DNA of 13,642 bases from an uncultured Eubacteriales bacterium (GTDB lineage: Bacteria > Bacillota > Clostridia > Oscillospirales > Oscillospiraceae): positions 1 through 13,642 of the forward strand of contig USCO01000050.1 in assembly GCA_900553135.1 (NCBI GenBank), in the 5' to 3' direction. The position numbers were made by a program, and so were the translations under genes. The notes beneath the pieces are model-generated. The model saw only the letters and a program-made list of their open reading frames with translations, searched no databases and was not told the origin of the DNA. Below are positions 5,313-12,099 of the stretch, in pieces. The first letter of the stretch is position 1, and every line of letters begins with the position of its first letter.

Positions 5313-6998
5313 ATGACCAACCAAGAACTTAATTCCCACCAGATCAAGGTTATCGGCCACTGTAACCCCGACACCGATTCCATCTGCTCGGCCATCGCCT
5401 ACAGCCGGCTGAAAAATATCATCGACCCCGACCACCCCTGCAAGCCCTGCCGGGCCGGTCTGCTCAACCGGGAGACCGAGTTTGTACTGAATTACTTCGG
5501 CGTTCCCGCCCCCCAGCTGTACACCGACGTGCGCTCCCAGATTCGGGATGTGGACATCCGGCGCATGGCCGGTGTCAACGGCGAGATGAGCCTGCGCAGC
5601 GCCTGGGTCACCATGCGTGACCAGGAGATCGACACCCTTTGTGTGGTGGACGAGGAGCAGCACCTGAAGGGCGTCATCACCGTGAAGGACGTGGCTACCG
5701 CCAACATGGACGTGCTGGACACCTACATCCTGGCCGAGTCCCAGACCAGCTACCAGAACGTCATCGACACCCTGGGCGCCACCGTGGTGGTGGGCAACGT
5801 GAAGGACAAGCGGGTGGAGGGCCGCATCATCATCGGCTCGGGCAGCCCCGAACAGATGGAGCGCGCCATCTCCAAGGGCGACATCGTCATCGTGGGCAAC
5901 CGCATCGAAAGCCAGCTCACCGCCCTGGAAATGGACGCGGGCTGTCTGGTGGTGTGCATGGACAGCAAGATCTCCCGCACCATCTGCATGCTGGCCGAGG
6001 AAAAGGGCTGCATCATCCTCAGCACCTCCACCGGCACCTATGAGGCCGGCCAGATGATCCGTCAGGCCGCCCCCATCCGCCACTACATGGTGCAGAACAA
6101 CCTGCTCTACTTCAACCTGAACACCCTGGTGGAGGCCGCCACCAAGCGCATGGCCTCGGTGCGCTTCCGCTACTTCCCCATTCTGGACGACGAGGGCAAG
6201 TACGCCGGTGTGGTCTCCCGCCGAAACCTGATGAACCTGCGGAAAAAGCAGCTCATTCTGGTGGACCACAACGAGCGCAGCCAGGCCGTGGACGGTATCG
6301 AGCAGGCCGAGGTGCTGGAGATCATCGACCACCACCGCATCGGCTCCATGGAGACCGAGGGCCCCGTGTACTTCCGCAACGTGCCCGTGGGCTGCACCTG
6401 CACCATCATCTACCAGATGTACCTGGAAAACGGGGTGGAGATCGACTACACCACCGCGGGCCTGATGCTGTCGGCCATTGTGTCCGACACCCTCATGTTC
6501 CGCAGCCCCACCTGCACCCCCATGGACGAGCGGGCCGCCCGGGCTCTGGCCGAGATGATCGGCCTGAACCTGGAGGAGTACGCCGACGCCATGTTTGAGG
6601 CGGGCGGCGACGTCAGCGGCAAGACCGCCGGCGAGGTGTTCCGCACCGACTATAAGATCTTCAACAGCGGCGAGGTGCGCTTCGGCGTGGGCCAGGGCAG
6701 CTACATGAGCGACAAGAACCGCCGGGCCAGCGAGGCCCTGCTGGGTCCCCACCTGCCGGTGGAGCTGGAGAAGCAGGGGCTGGACTACATCTTCTACATG
6801 TTCACCGACGTGCGCTCGGCCACCACCGACCTGCTCATGGCAGGCAATGGCGCCCAGCGTCTGGTGGAGACCGCCTTCGGCGTGAAGGTGGAAAACGGCA
6901 TGGCCGTCCTGCCCCAGGTGGTCAGCCGGAAAAAGCAGATGGTCCCCGCCCTCATCAGCGCGGTGAAGCGGGCCCAGGAGGACTCGGTTACCCGATAA
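5313..6998 (+). CDS. ppaC: Manganese-dependent inorganic pyrophosphatase with CBS/DRTGG regulatory insert
   Basis: Cytoplasmic family II pyrophosphatase (DHH superfamily) that hydrolyses pyrophosphate to two phosphates with Mn or Co and so pulls biosynthetic reactions forward. It has 561 residues, much longer than the roughly 310 of plain family II enzymes. The DHH catalytic half is split: GHCNPDTDS at 15-23, then after the insert LVDHNE at 316-321, IIDHHR at 337-342 and SDT at 391-393. The DHHA2 part ends with SRKKQ at 538-542, the substrate-binding motif. The insert (about 72-310) reads as CBS (72-130), DRTGG (131-245) and CBS (250-310). In characterised CBS-PPases these domains bind adenine nucleotides, with AMP/ADP inhibiting and ATP or diadenosine polyphosphates activating when DRTGG is present; that is family knowledge. 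GAAGGAG precedes the ATG. Closed by a two-way terminator shared with the opposing operon. Confidence 0.95.
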   Translation: MTNQELNSHQIKVIGHCNPDTDSICSAIAYSRLKNIIDPDHPCKPCRAGLLNRETEFVLNYFGVPAPQLYTDVRSQIRDVDIRRMAGVNGEMSLRSAWVTMRDQEIDTLCVVDEEQHLKGVITVKDVATANMDVLDTYILAESQTSYQNVIDTLGATVVVGNVKDKRVEGRIIIGSGSPEQMERAISKGDIVIVGNRIESQLTALEMDAGCLVVCMDSKISRTICMLAEEKGCIILSTSTGTYEAGQMIRQAAPIRHYMVQNNLLYFNLNTLVEAATKRMASVRFRYFPILDDEGKYAGVVSRRNLMNLRKKQLILVDHNERSQAVDGIEQAEVLEIIDHHRIGSMETEGPVYFRNVPVGCTCTIIYQMYLENGVEIDYTTAGLMLSAIVSDTLMFRSPTCTPMDERAARALAEMIGLNLEEYADAMFEAGGDVSGKTAGEVFRTDYKIFNSGEVRFGVGQGSYMSDKNRRASEALLGPHLPVELEKQGLDYIFYMFTDVRSATTDLLMAGNGAQRLVETAFGVKVENGMAVLPQVVSRKKQMVPALISAVKRAQEDSVTR

Positions 6999-7004
6999 AC
7001 AGCA

Positions 7005-7039
7005 AAAAGCCCCGCTTTCCTATGGAAAGCGGGGCTTTT
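7005..7039. terminator. Bidirectional terminator between ppaC and the MerR operon
   Basis: AAAAGCCCCGCTTTCC (7005-7020) pairs perfectly with 7024-7039 around TAT. It has TTTTC on the plus side and TTTTTG on the minus side, so it can stop both converging transcripts. Confidence 0.93.
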
Positions 7040-7050
7040 CTTCTGATTTT

Positions 7051-7362
7051 TCAGCGGTAACGGACGGCGGTGCCGTAGGCGATGACCTCGGCGGCACCCT
7101 GCATCACCGAGGAGGACCCGTAGCGGATGTTCACCACGGCGTCGGCCCCCAGGGCCTCGGCCTCGTCCACCATGCGCTTGACGGCGATCTGCCGGGCCTC
7201 GTTGAGCATCTCGGTGTAGCCGGTGATCTCACCGCCCACCAGGGTCTTCATTCCGGCCATAAAGTCCTTACCGAAGTTCTTGGACTGAACCACGGTACCC
7301 TTCACGATACCCAGGGCCTCAAACTCTTTTCCGGGGATGTAATCAATATTTAGCAGCAGCAT
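7051..7362 (-). CDS. YbjQ/UPF0145-family protein
   Basis: Small cytoplasmic protein (103 residues) of the YbjQ family (PF01906, sometimes named heavy-metal-binding domain). Structures of relatives form ring-shaped oligomers; the function is not established. Visible family features are GIVKGTVVQSKNFGKD (about 18-33), then GGEITGYTEMLNEARQ (44-59), a helix with MVDEAEALGADAVVNIRY (65-82), and the end AYGTAVRYR. The ATG at 7362 was chosen over the upstream TTG at 7380: AAGGAGGAGAGCTGG gives ideal spacing to it, and the homology begins at MLLLN. The start lies inside the 3' end of the preceding membrane-protein gene (20-base overlap), so translation is probably coupled. Last gene of the MerR operon. 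Its presence suggests membrane or metal/envelope stress, but this is inference. Confidence 0.88.
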   Translation of the reverse strand: MLLLNIDYIPGKEFEALGIVKGTVVQSKNFGKDFMAGMKTLVGGEITGYTEMLNEARQIAVKRMVDEAEALGADAVVNIRYGSSSVMQGAAEVIAYGTAVRYR

Positions 7363-7606
7363 CCAGCTCTCCTCCTTCAATTTCTCGAAATCTGCTTTTT
7401 AACACCAACACAGCGGGGATCAGCAGCAGCAATGGCACAATGGCCAGCACCAGACACAGGACAATGGCCCATGTGGGCATGTCCGGGATGAAGCACAGGG
7501 AGGCACAGGCCACCGAGGTGATGATCTGCAGCACGGCAAAAAACATCACGCCCCGCACCGCGTCCCGCTTGCGCCGGCGTTTGCGCTGTTCAATACTTTC
7601 TGGCAT
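7343..7606 (-). CDS. Small two-helix membrane protein, tail-motif copy 3
   Basis: I do not recognise a named family. The 87-residue protein has a basic N-terminus (QRKRRRKR, 7-14), two hydrophobic helices (about 17-39 and 45-69) separated by PDMPTW, and a C-terminal tail FREIEGGELDAAAKY. The same plan of two helices, a short proline-containing turn and an EIEGGE...KY tail is found in the gene before it and at the C-terminus of the MerR protein. The positive N-terminus suggests both ends face the cytoplasm. The ATG at 7606 lies within the preceding gene (17-base overlap), with GAGG in the overlap as ribosome site. Its own tail codons contain the ribosome site and ATG of the YbjQ gene. Probably a partner of the membrane MerR protein (inference). 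Confidence 0.82.
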   Translation of the reverse strand: MPESIEQRKRRRKRDAVRGVMFFAVLQIITSVACASLCFIPDMPTWAIVLCLVLAIVPLLLLIPAVLVLKSRFREIEGGELDAAAKY

Positions 7607-7844
7607 CTTCTTCCTCGCCTCCCTCGATCTCCTTCAGGCGCTGCACCATGGCCCGCAGCACCCCCACGATAATGGCCACGCCCAGCACGGCGTACACCAC
7701 CATGATCCCCACCACGGCGGGGATGGGCTCCTCCTCCAGCATGACCCAGAGAAGGGAACCGAAAAACAGCAGCGCCACCGCCACGGTACCCACCGCGGTG
7801 ACCACCACGGCCAGACGGCCCTTTCCTTTAGTATTTCCGGGCAT
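7590..7844 (-). CDS. Small two-helix membrane protein, tail-motif copy 2
   Basis: Unrecognised 84-residue membrane protein: short basic N-terminus (MPGNTKGKGR), helix 1 (about 11-34), an acidic turn EEEPIP, helix 2 (about 41-63), then VQRLKEIEGGEEEDARKY to the end. The last 18 residues closely match the end of the upstream MerR protein (VQRVQEIGKGEVDDARKY), and the two-helix part is laid out alike, so these are paralogous modules. The ATG at 7844 lies inside the MerR gene (17-base overlap) and is served by AAAGGAGAGG in the MerR tail codons. The gene is real because of this tight overlap, the codon use and the shared tail. The function is unknown; complex formation with the MerR protein through the helices is a reasonable guess. 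Confidence 0.85.
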   Translation of the reverse strand: MPGNTKGKGRLAVVVTAVGTVAVALLFFGSLLWVMLEEEPIPAVVGIMVVYAVLGVAIIVGVLRAMVQRLKEIEGGEEEDARKY

Positions 7845-8481
7845 CGTCCACCTCTCCTTTCCCGATCTCCTGGACCCGCTGGACCAGGGCCAGCAGCACC
7901 CCCAAAATCACGGTGGCAGGCAGGGCCACCAGCACCACGATGAGGGGCAGGGGCGGGGCATCGGCCGCGTCGGCGGCAAAACCCCAGATCATCAGGGCCA
8001 TGAGCCCCGCCATGAGCAGCACCGTGACACAGGCGATCACCACGGGGGCAATGTACCGCCTGCGCCGGGTGTCCAGGGTCTGGCGGTCCAGGAAGGTGGC
8101 GCCCTCCCGCTCCATCTGCTCCATGCGCTCCAGCAGGGCCCCGGCGTCCAGGGTGTCCAGCCGCTCCTCCCGCTGGGTGAGCAGGCGGCACAGCTCCATG
8201 GACTGCTCCAGATTTTTCCGGTCCCGCTCCAGGGTCACCAGGTGGCGGCGCATGCCGTCCCCCACGGTGTGGATGCCCGACTGCATGTTTCGAATCTCCT
8301 CCAGGGGGACGCCCAGCTTGCGCATGAGCTTGATCTGCCGCAGCCGCTCCACGTCCTCCTCCCCGTACTCCCGGTAGCCGTTTTGGGTGTTGCGCCGGGG
8401 GGCGATGAGCCCCTGGTCCTCGTAGAAGCGGATGTTCTTTTTTGTGATGCCCACCTGGGCCTCCACTTCGTTGATCTTCAC
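7828..8481 (-). CDS. MerR-family regulator with two C-terminal membrane helices
   Basis: A MerR-type DNA-binding domain occupies about residues 1-70: KINEVEAQVGITKKNIRFYE is the winged helix-turn-helix, followed by RRNTQNGYREY and VERLRQIKLMRKLGVPLEEI. A coiled coil follows (about 76-128, the usual MerR dimer helix). In place of a soluble ligand domain there are two hydrophobic helices (about 143-168 and 178-200) preceded by RRRR, and a cytoplasmic tail VQRVQEIGKGEVDDARKY. The 217-residue protein should thus bind DNA while held at the membrane. Start is GTG at 8481 with AAAGGGGG upstream. The promoter directly in front carries a MerR-type operator (8506-8536), so the protein probably controls its own operon. 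Signal unknown: membrane-active compounds or envelope stress would fit. Confidence is high for MerR, moderate for membrane anchoring. Confidence 0.92.
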   Translation of the reverse strand: MKINEVEAQVGITKKNIRFYEDQGLIAPRRNTQNGYREYGEEDVERLRQIKLMRKLGVPLEEIRNMQSGIHTVGDGMRRHLVTLERDRKNLEQSMELCRLLTQREERLDTLDAGALLERMEQMEREGATFLDRQTLDTRRRRYIAPVVIACVTVLLMAGLMALMIWGFAADAADAPPLPLIVVLVALPATVILGVLLALVQRVQEIGKGEVDDARKY

Positions 8482-8505
8482 GGCCTCAGCCCCCTTTCTG
8501 CCTTT

Positions 8506-8536
8506 ACTGTATACCTTCCTCCAGGGGGAAGGTCAA
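8506..8536 (-). promoter_or_regulatory. MerR-type promoter with 19-base spacer and operator dyad
   Basis: On the minus strand TTGACC (8536-8531) and TACAGT (8511-8506) are 19 bases apart, two more than normal. The spacer region carries a perfect inverted repeat, ACCTTCC/GGAAGGT (8533-8527 and 8519-8513). This is the layout that MerR-family activators twist into a working promoter; the bmr promoter bound by BmrR is built the same way. It lies about 25 bases before the merR GTG, so autoregulation is likely. A 17-base reading with TATACA as -10 is also possible. Confidence 0.78.
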
Positions 8537-8648
8537 GGGGATTTTCCTCTTTTTTGCAGATTTTTAAAAACTCACCGGACTATTGCAGTTTGAAAATCCT
8601 ATTTGTATTTTGCTTTTTCCGGTTTTCTCCTCAGAAAGTCCTCAGGGG

Positions 8649-8677
8649 TTGTATTCCCCGGGCAGCTATGGTATACT
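8649..8677 (+). promoter_or_regulatory. Promoter of the secreted-protein gene
   Basis: TTGTAT (8649-8654) and TATACT (8672-8677) are 17 bases apart, with TGG before the -10 box (extended -10). It lies 57 bases before the ATG at 8734 and is divergent from the MerR promoter. The 8537-8648 stretch between them is AT-rich with no other clear site. Confidence 0.72.
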
Positions 8678-8733
8678 CTTCCACCCACCAGGTATTTTTT
8701 GGGTTTTCCTGGAAATGGAAAGGAGTCATCGCA

Positions 8734-9945
8734 ATGCAAAGAAAACACATCACCAAGTACGCAGTCGCCCTGTCCATGGCCGCCATGGTCATGGTGCCCA
8801 ACGCCTTCGCCCTGAACTGGATGGACGGCGCCCCCGCCAAGTATCACTTCACCTACAACGGGGATAACGGCGGCATCGCCAGCGTGTCCGCCAGCGACCG
8901 CAACAACACCTTCAACGGCAAGGTGGAGAAGGGTCAGACCATCACCACCCAGACCGGCACCATTGTCTGGCGCGACAGCTACACCAACACCACCACCTTT
9001 ACCGTGGATGTGGAGCCCGGCTACTATCTGGCCGCTCTCACCGGCAACGTGGGCGACGCCCAGTTCACCAAGCAGGACGCGGACACCTACACCTTCCAGT
9101 TCACCGACAAGGGCGCTGAGGCCTGGTGCTTCGGCGACGACGTGAGCTTTGACCTGGTCACCGAGAAGATCCCCTACACCGTGAACTTCTACGCCGACGG
9201 CCAGCTGATCAACCACACCAAGGCCACCGTGAACGATCCCCTGGATCTGTCCGTGGTCCCCTCCGAGGAGGGCTACTCCTTTGTCGGCTGGACCCTGGAC
9301 GGCCAGCTGGTGGGCAACACCCTGACCCCCGAGATGCTCCAGTCCGCCACTGAGGACCATGTCATTTCTCTGGAGGCCCAGTTCGCTGTGAACAGCTATC
9401 CTGTGACCATCCGCTATCACCTCAACAGCAATGATGAGGCTCTGGGCGGCTCCACCTCCACCAGAGACAACGTCCAGGTCGCCTACGGCACTCAGATCGA
9501 CGAGGCCTGGCTGGCCAATAACTATTATCTCGGTGCGTACACCATGCTGGGCGGTGACCACACCGTCACCGTGGGCACCAACGGCGCTGTCATCGACCTG
9601 GTGAAGAAGGCCGACGAGATCGATCTGAAGAACAACGCCTACTTCACCCTGTTCAGCAAGGACGCCGGTGTTCTGCAGGTCACCTGCTCCATCAACGGCG
9701 GCGAGGCTTACGCCTTTGACGTCAATGAGACCGCCGTTCTCCCTGTGGGCTCCCTGACCAATCAGTCTGTCATCACCTTCCACGTTGTGGTGGAGGATGG
9801 CAAGGAGCTGGCCCTGGAGTGCTCCGACGGCTCCAAGAAGGTCCAGAAGAACGAGGACGGCACCTACACCTTCCAGTTCACCCGTCACCACCTGGACATC
9901 AGCGATCCCAGCAATGACGTGACCTTCTCTCTGTCCACCCACTGA
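8734..9945 (+). CDS. Secreted protein with Listeria-Bacteroides-type repeat
   Basis: 403-residue exported protein of unknown function. A signal peptide is clear: MQRKHITK, a hydrophobic stretch, and likely cleavage after AFA (residue 26). About 147-230 resembles the InlB B-repeat / Listeria-Bacteroides repeat (YTVNFYADGQ, EGYSFVGWTLDGQ, then a second strand start YPVTIRYHL), a small beta fold common in surface proteins of gut Firmicutes. Two further segments, about 88-143 and 346-402, resemble each other: hydrophobic TFTVDVEPGY / TFHVVVEDGK, then TYTFQFT, then DDVSFDL / NDVTFSL. There is no LPXTG, lysine-rich wall motif or C-terminal helix, so it is probably released or loosely bound. GGAAAGGAG precedes the ATG. 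The upstream in-frame extension was rejected because the signal peptide starts here. A single-gene unit. Confidence 0.87.
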   Translation: MQRKHITKYAVALSMAAMVMVPNAFALNWMDGAPAKYHFTYNGDNGGIASVSASDRNNTFNGKVEKGQTITTQTGTIVWRDSYTNTTTFTVDVEPGYYLAALTGNVGDAQFTKQDADTYTFQFTDKGAEAWCFGDDVSFDLVTEKIPYTVNFYADGQLINHTKATVNDPLDLSVVPSEEGYSFVGWTLDGQLVGNTLTPEMLQSATEDHVISLEAQFAVNSYPVTIRYHLNSNDEALGGSTSTRDNVQVAYGTQIDEAWLANNYYLGAYTMLGGDHTVTVGTNGAVIDLVKKADEIDLKNNAYFTLFSKDAGVLQVTCSINGGEAYAFDVNETAVLPVGSLTNQSVITFHVVVEDGKELALECSDGSKKVQKNEDGTYTFQFTRHHLDISDPSNDVTFSLSTH

Positions 9946-9958
9946 TCTCCGCAGATTC

Positions 9959-9994
9959 AAACAGCGGACCTCCCCAAGGAGGTCCGCTGTTTTT
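9959..9994. terminator. Terminator between the secreted-protein gene and the helicase-loader gene
   Basis: A 15-base perfect stem (9959-9973 with 9978-9992; core ACAGCGGACCTCC) with loop CCAA, followed by T on the plus strand. It sits between converging genes. The minus side has only TTTG, so it is stronger for the plus transcript. Confidence 0.9.
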
Positions 9995-10985
9995 ATAACT
10001 TCTTTTTCTTCAGCAGCCGAATGTCGTCCCCAAAGAACTCCAGCACGTGGTACTCCCCCATAAGGCGGGAGGCCACCTGGGGAGAATAGCGCCGGGCGGC
10101 CTCCTCCATGGTGAGGTTGGAGGAGATCACCGTGCGCCGCCCCTCCACCAGACGGGTGTTCAGCAGCTCGTAGAGGGCGGACTGGACAAACTGGGTGGTC
10201 ATCTCGCTGCCCAGGTCGTCCAGGATCAGCAGGTCGCAGCTGAGATAGCGGCGGGTCTCGTCCCGGGCGGTCTCGTCCCGCAGGAACTTGCGGTTTTCAA
10301 ACTGGGCGAAGATGTTCCCCGCCGTGTCGTAGACCACCGAAAATCCTTTCTCCGACACCTTTCGGGCGATGCAGGCAGACAGAAAGGTCTTGCCCAGCCC
10401 CGGCGGGCCGGAGAGAAACAGATTCTTCATGCGGAAGTGGCCAAATTTGTCGGCGTAGTTCCAGCAGACCTCCTGGACCAGCTCCATATTCTGCCGGGGA
10501 GAGAGCCCCTTGGCGGGCCAGGGGGTCTGGCTGTAGTAGTCCAGGCGGAAGGAGTCAAAGGACTGCTCCCCCAGGTTCAGCAGCTTGGACAGCTCCTGGA
10601 TCTGCTCCTGGGCGCACAGCTCCCGCAGGCAGGAACACATCTTGGCCCCCTGCCAGCCGGTGTCGCCGCACTTGGCGCAGCCGGGCTTGTCGTCCAGGGC
10701 GTCCTCGGGCAGGCCCAGGGCCCCCAGCAGCACGGCCCGCTCCCGCTGGATGTCCAGGTTCTTGTCCCGCAGGTCCCGCACCGCCTGACCGGCGTTCTCC
10801 CCCTTGCGCAGGGAGACGGCCACCAGTTGGGCCATGGTGCCCTGGAGCTCCCGGTCCAGCTGGGCCAGGCGGGGCTGGCGGGCGTAGGCGCTGCGGCGCA
10901 GCTGCTCCACCTTGTCCCGGCGCTGGCGCTTCTCCTCCTCCAGCCTGGCAGTGGCCCGGCGGACCACATTGGCATCATAGGCCAT
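9993..10985 (-). CDS. DnaC/DnaI-like replicative helicase loader ATPase
   Basis: AAA+ ATPase of the DnaC/DnaI/IstB group, predicted to load the replicative helicase at origins or stalled forks. It has 330 residues. The N-terminal helical, arginine-rich part (1-95) is followed by a putative zinc site with four cysteines (CAKC at 103-106 and CSC at 117-119), as in DnaI-type loaders. The ATPase domain has Walker A GPPGLGKT at 193-200, Walker B LLILDD at 252-257, sensor-1 like VISSN at 286-290 and SRLMG at 306-310 (arginine finger region). It lacks a transposase partner, so an IstB of an insertion sequence is unlikely. The ATG at 10985 has AGGAGGAG upstream and overlaps the end of the DnaD-like gene by 11 bases, so the two are translated together. 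The DnaC name follows database habit; direct orthology to E. coli DnaC is not implied. Confidence 0.92.
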   Translation of the reverse strand: MAYDANVVRRATARLEEEKRQRRDKVEQLRRSAYARQPRLAQLDRELQGTMAQLVAVSLRKGENAGQAVRDLRDKNLDIQRERAVLLGALGLPEDALDDKPGCAKCGDTGWQGAKMCSCLRELCAQEQIQELSKLLNLGEQSFDSFRLDYYSQTPWPAKGLSPRQNMELVQEVCWNYADKFGHFRMKNLFLSGPPGLGKTFLSACIARKVSEKGFSVVYDTAGNIFAQFENRKFLRDETARDETRRYLSCDLLILDDLGSEMTTQFVQSALYELLNTRLVEGRRTVISSNLTMEEAARRYSPQVASRLMGEYHVLEFFGDDIRLLKKKKL

Positions 10986-11937
10986 TGCTTGACTCCTCCT
11001 TCTTCATCTCCTCCATCATGCGGCGGATACGTTCCATATCCTCCCGGGCCTGCTGGGACTCCCCGCCCCGTCCCGGGGCGTCGGGGGCGGCGGCGGGAGC
11101 CGCCTGGACGGGCCGGGGGTCCCGGTCCCCCGCCTGGATGGCCGCCAGGGTATGAAGCCCCTTCTGGTGCCAGCGGCGGAGGATGCCGTTCATGTAGTTC
11201 CAGTCCATGGCCTGCTTCTTCATCACGGTGCGCTCATAGGCCGCCCGCAGGGCCTCGTCGTCAAAGCCCATGTCATCCCAGGCGGCGATGTAATTGCGCT
11301 CCCGCTCCACCAAAGGCCGGGCGGGCAGATCCAGCAGGCGCAGCACCTGGCCCTCCCGGCTGCGCAGCCGGGCCAGGGTCTGGAGATGGGCCTCGGCCCG
11401 CTCCACGGTGTCGATATGTTTCTTGGCCCAGAGGAATCCCTCCCGGCGGATGCGGGAGATGGGAGGCCGGCGGCCGGGGCCGTACTTCTGCTCCGTCTCC
11501 TCGATACACCAGTTCACCAGGGGCAAGATCACCTCGGGGGGCAGCTCCAGGTGGTCATACAGGGTGTAGAGCACCCGCAGGTCGTTGGCGTTGAGCTTTT
11601 TGCCCAGCCGCCGCTCCACCTCGTCGCACAGGGCGGGGAAGGTGGACGCCCCATCCCCCAGGGCGGCGGTGATGGTCTCCAGGGGGTATTCCGGGGGCTC
11701 CTCCGGCGGGGCGGGCACCTCCGCCGGGGCCATCTGGGCGGGGGCGAGGCCCTGGCTTTGCAGCTGGGCAAGGGCGGGGCGCAGCCGCTCCTCCGGCCAG
11801 GGGAGCCCCTCCAGACTCCCGCGGCGCAGCAGGTGCAGATACAGCAGGGCCGCGTCGCCGCTGTCCAGCTTCAGCAGCCGCTGGGCCGCCTGGTCGCTCA
11901 TGGCCACGATGCTGCCCGGCAGCAATCCCTGGGACAT
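10975..11937 (-). CDS. DnaD/DnaB_2-domain primosomal protein
   Basis: 320-residue protein related to Firmicutes DnaD/DnaB replication restart and initiation factors. Two copies of the DnaD-type C-terminal domain are visible. One is at about 98-183 (LYDHLELPPEVILPLVNWC, then PPISRIRREGFLWAKKHI and TVERAEAHL). The second is at about 210-262 (YIAAWDDMGFDDEALRAAYE then DWNYMNGILRRWHQKGL), which carries the YxxxIxxxW-type DNA-binding motif. The N-terminal 1-65 looks like a short helical domain, and 66-88 is a proline/glutamate linker. The C-terminal tail is charged and probably flexible. GAAAGGAGG lies ideally before the ATG at 11937. It is followed, with an 11-base overlap, by the helicase loader gene, the partner expected for a primosome. 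Its own promoter is at 11976-12004. Confidence 0.9.
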   Translation of the reverse strand: MSQGLLPGSIVAMSDQAAQRLLKLDSGDAALLYLHLLRRGSLEGLPWPEERLRPALAQLQSQGLAPAQMAPAEVPAPPEEPPEYPLETITAALGDGASTFPALCDEVERRLGKKLNANDLRVLYTLYDHLELPPEVILPLVNWCIEETEQKYGPGRRPPISRIRREGFLWAKKHIDTVERAEAHLQTLARLRSREGQVLRLLDLPARPLVERERNYIAAWDDMGFDDEALRAAYERTVMKKQAMDWNYMNGILRRWHQKGLHTLAAIQAGDRDPRPVQAAPAAAPDAPGRGGESQQAREDMERIRRMMEEMKKEESSNGL

Positions 11938-11975
11938 ACCGTCCCCTCCTTTCCAATTTCAATTCATGCTCCCCC

Positions 11976-12004
11976 ATTTTACCGCAAAATCCGCCGGGAG
12001 TAAA
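11976..12004 (-). promoter_or_regulatory. Promoter of the DnaD-like/DnaC-like pair
   Basis: On the minus strand TTTACT (12004-11999) and TAAAAT (11981-11976) are 17 bases apart, about 40 bases before the ATG. It is back to back with the amidohydrolase promoter. Confidence 0.6.
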
Positions 12005-12031
12005 CCAGAAAACCGCTGGGAAATCCCGCCC

Positions 12032-12060
12032 TTGCCTTTTGGGGGCCGCCGGACTATAAT
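12032..12060 (+). promoter_or_regulatory. Promoter of the amidohydrolase-DUF4250 unit
   Basis: TTGCCT (12032-12037) and a perfect TATAAT (12055-12060) are 17 bases apart and lie 40 bases before the ATG at 12100. Confidence 0.75.
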
Positions 12061-12099
12061 CAACCCGTCCCCATTTCCCTCATTTGGAAAGGAGTCCCT

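Noticed and set aside
5286..6752. 488-codon open frame on the minus strand opposite ppaC
   Set aside because: Antisense shadow with no recognisable domain and no ribosome site; ppaC motifs on the plus strand are decisive.
7648..8733. In-frame upstream extension of the secreted protein (362 codons)
   Set aside because: It runs antisense through the MerR operon and would bury the signal peptide; a good ribosome site and promoter support the start at 8734.
9993..10985. IstB, the helper ATPase of an IS21-type insertion sequence
   Set aside because: No istA transposase or terminal repeats nearby; a zinc-site N-terminus and an overlapping DnaD-like gene point to a replication role.
10047..12003. 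Two long plus-strand frames opposite the DnaC-like and DnaD-like genes
   Set aside because: Low-complexity antisense shadows; the minus-strand genes have Walker and DnaD motifs and proper starts.
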